A DNA stretch of 64,000 nucleotides from Periplaneta americana (taxonomy: Eukaryota; Arthropoda; Insecta; Blattodea; Blattidae). Positions within the stretch are counted from its first letter, which is position 1. Every line of letters begins with the position of its first letter. Of this stretch, positions 55,623-64,000 are shown one piece after another. Location of the stretch: contig NC_091117.1 of assembly GCF_040183065.1 (NCBI RefSeq), forward strand, positions 120,272,726-120,336,725. The letters run 5' to 3'. The position numbers were made by a program, and so were the translations under genes. Below the pieces are notes generated by a model, which worked only from the letters and a program-made list of their open reading frames with translations, searched no databases and was not told the origin of the DNA.

Positions 55623-55794
55623 TACATGGGAAGTGAAAGGACTTCTTTTTGGCGCTAGGGGAACTTCATTTAAGTTAACCAAAACCATTCTCCTTTCTCT
55701 TAAATTTTCTAATGAGGACATTAACAAAATTTGTCTAATGGTATTGAGAGATTCATTATCCATTCTACACAATCACTTGTATAATAGTAAGTAA

Positions 55795-56181
55795 TTCTTT
55801 TTTCACTTCATCTCATTACTCTTCAATGTATTTTCATCTCATGTTTCTCCGAACTCAAACTGTACTTTATTTTTAAATTTATCATTGTTCCGTATTCTCT
55901 CCGCAATCATATTGTAGTTTTCATTTAACCTCTGCTTTGTATTCTGGATCCTAATGGTCAGCCGTAGATTTCGGCCAGATGTCCCAAATTGTATAATTTG
56001 TTGTTGTAAGACCGATTCTATGTTTCATTACATTACCATTATATTTTGGACATTGATGATTCTGTTGGGTTTGCGTTTCTCTGGATTTTTTGCTATACAA
56101 TTCCTATCTTTCTAAATTATTCTGTAGTGCTCTTATTCTGGATCTTTATGGTGACTCTCATTGAGGGCAGATTATTTCGTT

Positions 56182-56230
<49 letters not shown>
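55795..56230 (+). other. 3' flank of the R2-like ORF, ending in (AT)n
   Basis: Probably the 3' untranslated region of the R2-like element. CTGGATCCTAATGGTCAGCC near 55949 and CTGGATCTTTATGGTGACTC near 56139 form a weak internal repeat. An (AT)n run closes the stretch at 56184-56229. The exact 3' end is not visible. Confidence 0.4.
56184..56229. repeat. (AT)n microsatellite
   Basis: About 23 AT units. Confidence 0.97.
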
Positions 56231-56231
<1 letters not shown>

Positions 56232-56804
56232 CATACACCAAAAAAATACAAAAAATAAAATAATAGGCCTACGTTTTAAAATCTAACCACGTAGACTAAC
56301 ATATTCAGAAATTCCAGTGCATTAAAACCTACTCCACGATATTTACAAATTAGTCTTCTGTCATTTTTTATTTCTCTGATGTTCCTTTTTCACTGTCCAA
56401 TTTTCATAACCTGGAGCAATTCGCAATGGACTCATTTTGACAATTTTGGCAGTGTAGGCTATCTTTTCGTGCTTTCAAGGCGTATTTCAAAATTAGACGA
56501 AATTAATTTATGTAGTAGGAGTTTTAAATTCTTGGTAAAACTAACGATTGTTTGAAAGCAAGAGGCAAAGCAACAGAAAAGAAGCCTCTTTCAATTTTTT
56601 TTATTCACTGCAATTTTGTTTCGTCGTAATGTAAACTTGCATAAAGTTCAGAAATTAATGATACCAGATATAAACATTTCAGCTCAATATTAATCAAAAT
56701 AACTTTGATTCCCTATTTCAATAATTTATACTATGCTGTCTAGTAAACACACTATGCAAATTATATTTTGAATTTAAATAGAAGTGGCGTATCATACAAA
56801 ACGT
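56231..56804 (+). other. Neurexin intron, exon-proximal part
   Basis: AT-rich DNA up to the splice acceptor; no element recognised. Confidence 0.5.
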
Positions 56805-56821
56805 TCTTTCTTTTTCCGCAG
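56805..56821 (+). other. 3' splice site of the neurexin exon
   Basis: The pyrimidine-rich tract TTCTTTCTTTTTCCGCAG (56804-56821) ends in AG at 56820-56821. Confidence 0.9.
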
Positions 56822-56971
56822 ATAAGGCACCATCGGAAGCTACGTTCAGAGGGACGGAATATTTGTCCTACGACCTCAGTAGAACTGGAGGGGAGCCCAT
56901 TGTCAGCACGCAGGACTCCATTTCGCTCAACTTCAAGACCCGGCAGCCCAGCGGGTTGCTCTTCTATACAG
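56822..56971 (+). CDS. Nrx-1: Neurexin-1 exon, start of an LNS (laminin-G) domain
   Basis: Neurexins are presynaptic single-pass membrane proteins that bind neuroligins and other partners across the synaptic cleft. This exon encodes about 50 residues: [34 protein letters not shown] and [13 protein letters not shown]. The A-T-F-R-G-x-E-Y/F-x-x-Y-D-L-S opening and the phrase ending G-L-L-F-Y-T-G are the first strands of a neurexin LNS domain, most like LNS2 of alpha-neurexin as I remember it. Length is 150 nt. The exon begins with the last two bases of a codon and ends with the first base of the next, so both flanking introns are phase 1 and the exon is symmetric. The donor is GTGAGA at 56972. 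Neighbouring exons lie outside the window or were not recognised, so flanking introns must be long. Another LNS protein (a contactin-associated neurexin relative) is a less likely alternative. Confidence 0.88.
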
Positions 56972-56977
56972 GTGAGA
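56972..56977 (+). other. 5' splice site of the neurexin exon
   Basis: TACAG followed by GTGAGA matches the metazoan donor consensus well. Confidence 0.9.
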
Positions 56978-57239
56978 TTACTGCATAACTTTCTATAGCA
57001 ATAAATCCGTAGTATTTACAGATGAATGGTTCTTTTGCCTTGCTTTCTTCACGGCTCACAACCGTTGTATTGAACAAAGGATATATAATTTTATCGTTCC
57101 CTAGAACTGCCAGGCTTATTGTCTGTGTGCTTGCATTTGACTTGTAAGCTTCTACTTGATGGAATAAAATTATAGAATTGTCTACTTCTTATCTGTTAGA
57201 AAGTACTAATTTTATAACTCATTAGCGTCTGTGCAGTTT
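56978..57239 (+). other. Neurexin intron, donor-proximal part
   Basis: No element recognised. Confidence 0.5.
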
Positions 57240-58162
57240 TATTTGCAGAATATATTACATGACAAAACATTTGACATAATGTGACTTTGTAACGACATGT
57301 AACGTCATATGTCATGACTATATCACATGTATGATAACGCGATAGGATTATATGTTACTTTACAACTTAATATGACTACATACGAAGTATTCTCATGTAA
57401 TAAAAGTCACAACATTTCACGTATTATGAGACGATATAAAGTGACGACACTCTGACGTGTTACAATGTAATGTAATATGATATTTCATCTGTTTTGTTGT
57501 GATATGACGGGAATACATTTTACGCATTGTAGCTTGATATAGTAGTATAATAGCTTTTGAAGTATTTTACAAATTGTACTTCGATATGATGTTACACATT
57601 TCACTGTTTTGACAGGATAGAATATATGATGTCTTGGTTGGTGATATGGATATGATATCTTGAAATTTGATATGCTTGAATATATCCAGTATGACAACGG
57701 ATGGAACGTTGTGGCGTCATGTTCTGTCACAATACAGGGTGTAAGAGGTATAAGTGTCATCCTTTTCACAGTCGTCGGGTATGGTATATAGGATCAAAAA
57801 ATGTCCATATAACATAGGGTCAAAACTTGATATGTTTTCTCTTATTTTATTCGCGTTACACTGTTTATATTGTTAGTAAAATTACGAAAATAATTACATC
57901 AGTAGGTATATCTAGCAAAGAGTTAATATTAGTTTAAATACATATTACGTTTTCGTGAAACTAAATAAAATTGCATGCTTAAATTTCTTAATATTCTGTC
58001 GTGAGAGACGTGACAACGTGTTCAGCAGGCAGTACTCGGCACAGACGTACGTACATGTCAGCTGAGTTCAAGCTCCCTGTCCACAGGCCTATTGCCGAGC
58101 GGAAGACAGTTCGGTACCAGATATTCGATAAACAACTTACAATGTCATTCACAGTTTAGAAA

Positions 58163-58334
58163 TATCGTATGTTATTAATTTATGGAGAAAGTCGTCGTAA
58201 TTCAAGTGAGGCAAGAAGATGTACCGTCAATGTTTTCCGCAATGAAGGTTACCTAATCGGCGAACTTTCGTAGCGGTTTCTCAACGATTATTAGAAACTA
58301 GGAGTCTCTTACCTGATTTCGAAAATCACACAAA
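58163..58334 (+). pseudogene. DUF4817-type helix-turn-helix fragment
   Basis: Frame 1 reads YRMLLIYGESRRNSSEARR; after a shift the next frame reads MYRQCFPQ, a stop, then RLPNRRTFVAVSQRLLETRS. The pattern Y-x-x-M-x-x-x-Y-G, then A-x-x-x-Y-x-x-x-F-P and R-x-P-x-x-x-x-F, is the N-terminal helix-turn-helix (Pfam DUF4817) of many insect Tc/mariner-type transposases. About 55 codons survive with one frameshift and one stop. The rest of the transposase is gone, replaced in part by the nested hAT element. Confidence 0.7.
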
Positions 58335-58612
58335 CAGAAATTTCTTTAGAAATGGTACTGGTTTATGGAAGCGGAAGAGCTTAAATTTTTCTTTAAAAAA
58401 ATCTTCGTGTGATTTTCTGCAGAAAACCATTGTTTATTTTTTAGACTAGAATAAAAAATGGACCAGTATTGCCAATATTGTTAAATAAAATGGAAATTTA
58501 CCGTAGAGTTCTTATAATGAGATTGAAAGTTTGTATTTGCTGTTCGTTTTATGTAAACAACGGTCCGCCCCTGCATTAGAACAGTGCATCTGTTTTGTAC
58601 CGGTGTGTCTGT

Positions 58613-59457
58613 CAGTGGCGTAGCGTCAATGTAAGCTAAAAAGCTTAGCTTCCCCAGTTAATAATAATTTCATAATAAACCTGCAGTTTATGGAGAAAAT
58701 TATTTATTAATTTTAATAGAATTTATATTTACGTGTTAAATATTGTGATGGGGCAGCTCAGGATGATTTGTGATGCAGCAGTAAACAAGAAACCTGCACA
58801 CACCAGCTTCCAAGCAGACCGGTTTCTTCTGTGTAATCCACCCCGCAGATTTTCCATCCCTTTCTAACTAAACTACCCTAGTCGCAAGTCTCTAAAGAAG
58901 CTAGCTTTAACATTTAAAATAAGTAGTTTCCGAGTTATCCCTTTTCGTGAGTTGTGTTCAGTTGAAGTGTTAGTGTGCATTGTGGCTGATATAATAAATA
59001 CTGAGCGAAATAACAGTTCCTGACACTAATTTACTTGAATTTTTTTAGGACAATTGTATTATCAAGACTGACTTACGAACAAAAGTGTGATTTAAAAAAC
59101 AAATGACCGACTCCCTTGCTGTCAATGAAGGACACAACCAAAAGACAGACGCATACTTACGTAATGATACTAATATTGTAATTTCTCTAAGTATGACAGG
59201 GAGTGAGCTAATGTTATACGTATACGTGTCTATTTGTTAAGAGATATGTGTAAACCGTGAAATCATATTTTATTACGTATCATTTGAGGTCATGCCTTAT
59301 TGGTGTTACTTACAATGTTCCAACCAATCTTCGACTGCTGACTTGAAATTGACTACTATTTATTTTAAGACTGTATTTTTGTAATACGTTTCCTCATATT
59401 GCATGAAAGACAACTTGAGTTAGCTTCCCCTGCTCAAAATTTCATGCTACGCCACTG
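58613..59457. mobile_element. Non-autonomous hAT element, 845 bp
   Basis: The ends CAGTGGCGTAGCGTCAATG and (reverse complement) CAGTGGCGTAGCATGAAAT are flanked by the perfect 8-bp duplication GTGTCTGT (58605-58612, 59458-59465). CAGTGGCG-type ends with 8-bp duplications define hAT elements. No coding remnant was recognised. Confidence 0.93.
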
Positions 59458-60060
59458 GTGTCTGTATCCGCTTGAGCTGTACTGTGTACTTCAGTAGTGT
59501 CAGAGTTGTAAGCTCCAATACTAGAGCTAGATCGGAGCTTGTACTTGCTTATGTCTGTGGAAACAGCGGAGCACGCAAACAGTTTAGTCCCTGTCTGACA
59601 TCGCTGGTGTACTTGTAAACTCCCTCCTCCTCATCCAGCAACGTTACCAACGCCTAATATTGTAAACTTTAATAATCAGTTAAATATTGGAATTAGAAAG
59701 AAATTGTGAGCACATTTTTTTCTTCCTTATGATATTAATAATCATCAGTTAAAATAATGGCAATACCCCTTACACCCTAAAAACTTGACATGTTATGACA
59801 TGATACGATGTGATACCTTGACAGTTTATGAGGTGATATAATAATATATTCGATATAATATGTCGGAATGACATGTGACAATATTTGATGCGTTGCGTAG
59901 TCATTTTTGATTTGATATTTACTGTTACGACATCGGGCATGTGACAACATTTGACGTGATGTCATTGCATGTGACATGATTAGGCCTATATGTGGCGAAA
60001 TATGAAGTCGTGAATGTCATGTGACGTGTATAACGCCATACATAGCTTAGAACTGCTAGT

Positions 60061-60462
60061 GTAATTCTTCTGTACGTGCATGAATAGGCCTATCTTAAAT
60101 GCTGAGGCCACACAGAGCGCGATGTTCGCTACGTTCGGAAAATATAGTTGCCTTTACTCAAATTTGGACTGGCCACGCAGAACTGCGTACGTGATGTTCG
60201 CTATGTTAGCTATCTCTGCTGCGTCGCGGGAGTGTTTGATTCTTGGCTATATTTTCAAAACATCTCTGTGTACGGGCATGCACAGTAGACCATTGGTTAG
60301 GTTTCTTTCACGCCAAGTGCAGAACTCGCATTCAGGTTGCAAAAATAATCCTCACAACTTGTGTTTTCTGCGTATTTTCAATTGAATAAGCGGGTACATA
60401 TTGTGAATATGATTAGTAAATTGAAGTTAGGAAGTAGGCCTATACATGTTTATGGCGCAAAG
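60061..60462. other. No gene recognised
   Basis: A moderately GC-rich patch at 60095-60320 repeats GATGTTCGCTA near 60120 and 60191, which suggests a decayed duplication. Confidence 0.4.
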
Positions 60463-61113
60463 CTCTAGATCATACCTGCACAAACAGCGCTCAACGAGCG
60501 CGCGCGCTCCTTCCGAGCGGGAGAGCTGTGTTTACCGCTCGCCGAATCGGAGAGGAAGATACGTCAGATTGACATAGACTTGCTTTAGGTAGAGGAGGGG
60601 GAAACGACCACTCATTTATCTAGTGGAGTGCAGTGTATAGGCCTATTCTCAGTAACTGTTTCACGTTGCTTACCTACTGCTACAGTACGGTATGGAGGAA
60701 TCTAAAAGACGGAAAAGTATTGATCAGGCAAATTCTTTGAATGTTGCATGGGAAAATGCTTGTTTTTTCATAGCTGCTGGAGTAAATACTCAGTGCTTTA
60801 TCTGCCACAACATTTTGAAAGGTAGAAAGAAACATAACATAATGCGTCATTACGAGTCCAGACATAAAGATACTAAAGATATTAATCTTCAACAATTTAA
60901 ATATCTCTCTTCAGTGAAAAGGCCAGCTCAGTGTTGATATGTTGAATAAATTACGGGATTTCAGTCGTAAACTTACACTTTTCGTAAGTCAGTTTCGGGA
61001 AGGTAATAAGGCTTACTTTCGAACGATAGAAACTGCTCGTGATGAAGCCATGTTAAACGATTATGTGCAAATACAAAATGAATTTAATTCTAGGTTCCAA
61101 GATCTTGTCTTAA

Positions 61114-61360
61114 GGTCCACACCTGTGGAGTAACGGTTAGCGCGTCTAGCCGCGAAATCAGGTGCCCCGGGTTCGATTCCCGGGTCAAGTTACCTGTTTG
61201 AGGTTTTTCCGGGGATTTCCCTCGACTCAGTATGAGCAAACGCTGAGTAACTTTCGGTGTTGGACCCCGGACTCATTTCACCGGCATTATCACCTTCTTC
61301 TCATTCAGACGCTAAATAACATAAGCTGTTGATAAAGCGTCGTAAAATAACCTACTAAAA
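61114..61360 (+). mobile_element. tRNA-derived SINE, complete, with 12-bp duplication
   Basis: A 247-bp SINE with an A-box region GTGGAGTAACGGTTAG, a B-box GGGTTCGATTCCC and the 3' end GATAAAGCGTCGTAAAATAA. It is flanked by ATCTTGTCTTAA at 61102-61113 and 61361-61372. It is the reference copy for the fragments at 7.5, 29.8 and 39.7 kb. Confidence 0.95.
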
Positions 61361-61443
61361 ATCTTGTCTTAATTGGAAAGAAGTTTAAAGTTATCATAAT
61401 AAATTCTTCAACACCAGTTGAAACAATGTCATATAAGTTACAG

Positions 61444-61592
61444 GTGGGCCTGGTTGGCGCAGTTGGTATAGCGCTGGCCTTCTATGCCCGAGGTTGCGGG
61501 TTCGATTCCGGGCCAGGTCGATTGCATTTAAGTGTGCTCATATAACCTCGGCAGTTGCGAGCGTCGTTAAATAAAACATAACATTTAACGAT
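61444..61592 (+). mobile_element. Second SINE, tRNA-Arg-like head, internally deleted
   Basis: The head at 61447-61519 folds as a tRNA: the acceptor stem GGCCTGG pairs with CCAGGTC, the A-box is in GGCGCAGTTGGTATAGCGC, and the B-box is GGTTCGATTCC. A 7-nt loop would present anticodon TCT, with one mismatch in its stem. The body is short and ends GCGAGCGTCGTTAAATAAAA. It is flanked by TTACAG (61438-61443, 61593-61598). I recall longer relatives from termites and cockroaches. Confidence 0.88.
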
Positions 61593-62188
61593 TTACAGCT
61601 CGGTCTTATTGATCTTCAATGTGGCCTAAGGGCTAAAGATCGTTTGAATAATACTACTAGCCTGGTTGAGTTTTACAAGACTAAACATTAGCAATAATAT
61701 CCACGACTACACAGGCTGGCTGTGAAAATGATTGCTATGTTTGGCTCAACATTTATATTTGTGAGAAACTGTTTTCTATAATCAACTTTAATGAAGGCAG
61801 GCATCGAACATCTGTAACTGATGTTTCATTACGATCAGTAGGCTACTGTTCCTTTCAGCTGCCAACAGCATAAAACCTCGTTTTCATGTACTGATAAATA
61901 AAAATATAACAAAATGATATTGTACATTTAAGTAGGTATAAAATTTCTATTATTTCTGTAAAATAAATATTTCTGTATTAATTAATAAGTCCAAGATAGT
62001 TTTGCAAACACTGAACGGGAATTCATTTCATAAACACTCGTACTAGTACTTCCCTTTTGTGTATATTTTGTACGAAATCACCCCTTCTTCCAGTCCACCC
62101 TATACTGAGCGCAGCTAATATCTAAATTCCGCTCATGAGCTGTGAGCCGACTCGGAGAGCATAAACCTTGTGCAGGCCTGCTCTAGAT

Positions 62189-62539
62189 AATATTTCTATA
62201 GTTTTATTGCATATAAATTCCCTTAACAATACGTACATATATTTTCGCATTTCATTTGAACTCAAAAGTAAATAATATGAATGATTATAACCGGAGATAG
62301 TTTAATCGAAGGAAGTGGTTCATGTGATTTTTCGAAAATTTCGTAATTTAATATCAGCGGAAGTATTTATTTTATTGAGAAAAATATAAATATACACGGG
62401 TCGAATTTATTTTAGTGTTTAACATATCCGAAAATGTTTCAAATAAATCGGAATTAGCATGTCAAATCTTGATCTTTTGGAGTGGACTGGTTCTTCTGCT
62501 AGAACATGAAAATGAAGCAGAACAGATTCATTCCATAAA

Positions 62540-62540
<1 letters not shown>
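62189..62540. other. No gene recognised
   Basis: AT-rich, nothing identified. Confidence 0.45.

Positions 62541-62627
<87 letters not shown>
62541..62627. repeat. (AAT)n microsatellite
   Basis: About 28 AAT units; poly-Ile open frames across it are artefacts. Confidence 0.97.
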
Positions 62628-62630
<3 letters not shown>

Positions 62631-63220
62631 TAATAAAAATAAAAACAGTGATAATGAATTTAAACATCACTGTGGCTTTCTTTTTATTCTTCTGAATTTT
62701 CTAAAGTAAGTCATAGTAATTTTCAATCAGCATGGATGTAATCATTAATGCAGGATATTAAATTTATTCAAATTTGAATGTTTTGAAATCTGACACCCTG
62801 TTCGAACTGGACATTTTAAATTTGAGCTTCATAATTGTATATTTTCTCGATTTGGACTTTTTACTTATGTAGACGTTACCTCATTATGGACTTTCGTACT
62901 TGGACAATTTAGTATTGGACTATGTCTCTTGATAATACCCAATTACACAATTTATTTTATGATTATAATAAATATGCAGAAATTTGTTATCGGCCACTAA
63001 AATACAGATAGAAAATATTAAGTAATTAATTAAGAGTATGGCGTAGCTCCTTATGCCTCTTTAGAAACGAGCAACAGCGTTGTATAAGGAAAGAGATGTG
63101 AAACGACGCTTCTGAGTACATACGTTGTACTGGAGAACCATCAGACAAATGAGCAAATTGTATTCATTTTGCTACCTTCTTTTACTTCCCAAAGTTCTAT
63201 GACGAACTCACCCAAGTAAG
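62628..63220. other. No gene recognised
   Basis: Nothing identified. Confidence 0.45.
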
Positions 63221-63308
63221 CTGTGTATTTAGGTAAATCTCATGTAGTGCTGTATATTTAGATAAATCTCATGTAGTGATGCAGAAATTTAGATAATGTG
63301 GTAAGTAG
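63221..63308 (+). repeat. Short tandem repeat, ~29-bp unit
   Basis: Two and a half units, each with GTATTTAGGTAAATCTCATG or a close variant. Confidence 0.85.
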
Positions 63309-63551
63309 CCATGCAAGTTTAAACCGATGCGATGCACTTTTGGGAATGATTGCAAATCCATTCGCTCAGTTAAGATGAAACATGAGATGAGAACACGTGT
63401 TTGCCAACGTCATAAAGCTACAAGACACTTCCTATAGCCAACATTTTCTGAGTTCAGGACACAACAATGAGAATCTGCTATTGGAGAATATCCATCGATA
63501 ACGAATCCAAAATATATAATCTTCTTTTCTTGTCATTCACAGTGATGGAGT

Positions 63552-63749
63552 TGGTGTATACCACAGTCTAATATATACAGTCACGAAGCTTGAGTTGTGA
63601 GGATGCTAGGAACAATAGACTGTGCCGGTACTATTTCACATTTTCTGTAATGAGTCGATATTAGCGATCCTAGTGGTTAGCAACTATATATGGATGCATA
63701 TTTACTAGGGTATTGAGCTTCGTGACTGTATATTCTTGACAGTGGTATA
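63552..63749. mobile_element. ~200-bp MITE with ~42-bp inverted arms
   Basis: The arms at 63552-63594 and about 63709-63749 share TATACAGTCACGAAGCT and, outside it, a TATACCAC motif, inverted. The interior is non-coding. Because homology continues through the TA next to CAGTCACG, the outer arm ends rather than that TA probably mark the element. Confidence 0.75.
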
Positions 63750-64000
63750 TACCTCCTAGATCAGACATATTCAGCGCGTGCACTTCTAGCATTTAAACGA
63801 GGTGTACAGTGACGTAGAATCTCAGAATCGCATGTAAACACACGCTTTAATAAAATGAAATATATTTATACTAGTGGCTTGTGCAGCAAATGCTGCAAAC
63901 TAAGTTCATAAAAAGTTCAAATAAAAATTCTTCAGATTTATTTTCAATGAAGAATACCAGACATTTTGAAAGTTGTTTGCTTCCATAATAGTGAAACATA
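63750..64000. other. No gene recognised
   Basis: Window end; nothing identified. Confidence 0.45.

Larger units (their letters stand above)
52895..55794 (+). pseudogene. R2-like retrotransposon ORF: RT, zinc knuckle and restriction-like endonuclease
   Basis: Single-ORF non-LTR protein whose C-terminal restriction-like nuclease nicks the target, as in the R2/R4/NeSL group. The 5' end is lost: the frame opens inside the palm (SPLSPVLFNLAIDN at 52902). It continues through SILAFADDLALISKDLE and GLNINPQKCSPINI, and through the thumb to a lone TAG at 53757-53759. The C-terminus has the zinc knuckle C-x4-C-x7-H-x4-C (KCRHPGC, then LGHILGYC), the nuclease core STRRADIIAIDS with LILDPTVRFE, and, beyond a mariner insertion at 54307-55622, WEVKGLLFGARGTSFKLTKT. 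It stops at 55792-55794. Apart from one stop, the truncation and the mariner, the frame is intact. It is not in 28S rDNA, the classical R2 site. Confidence 0.88.
57735..59779 (+). mobile_element. Tc/mariner-like element with a DUF4817-type HTH remnant
   Basis: Inverted ends are CAGGGTGTAAGAGGTATAAG (left) and, in reverse complement, TAGGGTGTAAGGGGTATTGC (right); the left end follows TA. A helix-turn-helix remnant lies at 58163-58334 and a hAT MITE is nested inside. No DDE core remains. Confidence 0.7.
57240..60060. repeat. Degenerate repeat rich in GACATGTGACATGATATG-type units, split by an insertion
   Basis: 57240-57734 and 59780-60060 share an unusual wording of TGACAT, GATATGA, ATGTGAC and GACGTGAT words without a fixed period. 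The two parts are the left and right halves of one simple-sequence region interrupted by the element at 57735-59779. Confidence 0.6.
60692..61880 (+). pseudogene. hAT transposase (GTF2IRD2-like): N-terminal finger joined to C-terminal dimerisation region
   Basis: The ATG at 60692 opens MEESKRRKSIDQANSLNVAW with a zinc-finger pattern (CFICHNILKGRKKHNIMRHY, C-x2-C then His-x4-His) and a stop at 60935-60937. Right after it the frame jumps to MLNKLRDFSRKLTLFVSQFR, which in relatives lies near the C-terminus, so the RNase-H-like core has been deleted. Across two SINEs the frame continues LIGKKFKVIIINSSTPVE, SYKLQ, LGLIDLQCGLRAKDRL, then a stop at about 61689-61691 and RLAVKMIAMFGSTFIF, the dimerisation block. 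Relatives of this family gave rise to vertebrate GTF2IRD2 and other domesticated genes, but the deletion and stops make a host function here unlikely. Confidence 0.85.
60471..62180 (+). mobile_element. hAT element, internal-deletion derivative with two SINE insertions
   Basis: The ends CATACCTGCACAA and (reverse complement) CAGGCCTGCACAA are flanked by the perfect 8-bp duplication CTCTAGAT (60463-60470, 62181-62188). The element keeps both ends of a transposase gene, without the catalytic core, and carries two SINEs. Confidence 0.94.

Noticed and set aside
52895-55794. Evidence for an rDNA locus because of an R2-like element
   Set aside because: No 28S-like sequence flanks it.
60692-61133. 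Host gene encoding a zinc-finger protein
   Set aside because: It lies within hAT termini with an 8-bp target duplication, lacks the catalytic core and contains stops.
61447-61519. Functional tRNA-Arg gene
   Set aside because: It has a mismatch in the anticodon stem, continues into a SINE body and is bracketed by TTACAG; a SINE head explains it.
63221-63308. CRISPR-like array
   Set aside because: Only two and a half tandem units without unique spacers, in a eukaryotic setting.
1-64000. A new defence system or multi-gene pathway
   Set aside because: No co-oriented intact genes exist; all coding signals but one exon are decayed mobile elements.

Overview
The window looks like AT-rich, transposon-packed DNA from an insect, probably a large-genome hemimetabolous insect such as a cockroach or termite. 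The evidence is an insect-type neurexin exon, tRNA-derived SINEs of a kind I recall from dictyopterans, and the mixture of element families; the assignment is inference, since no species marker is visible. The only convincing host-gene piece is one 150-nt plus-strand exon at 56822-56971, with consensus splice sites, that encodes the start of a laminin-G/LNS domain of neurexin-1. Most of the window is therefore read as neurexin intron filled with dead mobile elements.

Layout. 1-9.4 kb: a decayed non-LTR endonuclease, a dead pogo-like DNA transposon whose transposase ends in a PHD-like finger, and small reverse-transcriptase remnants. 9.4-10.9 kb: a Penelope-like element (reverse transcriptase plus GIY-YIG) bounded by 350-bp inverted copies of its own 3' end. 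11.5-18.6 kb: a nearly full-length minus-strand Jockey/CR1-type retrotransposon (ORF1, endonuclease, reverse transcriptase, with a twenty-proline tract) abutting a minus-strand DDE transposase with D-to-E spacing of 82 residues, itself split by a retrotransposon tail with a 7-bp target duplication. 19.7-26.5 kb: a mariner-end fold-back, a long SINE, a Jockey-type 3' end and a dead hAT transposase. 27-30 kb and 47 kb: three 5'-truncated copies of one RTE-like family. 30-34 kb: retrotransposon 3' tails ending in microsatellites, a Tigger-type element and a tiny mariner MITE. 36-42.6 kb: hAT pieces, a mariner, two PIF/Harbinger derivatives (one inside a SINE) and fold-backs. 44.6-46.5 kb: a THAP-encoding, P-like element. 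49-55.8 kb: an RTE-like reverse transcriptase interrupted in its catalytic motif, and an R2-like (restriction-like endonuclease) retrotransposon split by a second mariner. 57-62 kb: nested DNA transposons and SINEs with clean target-site duplications.

No intact transposase or reverse transcriptase survives. No CRISPR array, rRNA, functional tRNA or multi-gene system was seen. What the sequence records well is insertion history: at least seven nested insertions can be ordered from target duplications, and several excise on paper to restore the interrupted reading frame or SINE. The DD82E transposase, the inverted-end Penelope element, a covarying 3' hairpin shared by five tails, and a possible excision footprint deserve the closest look.
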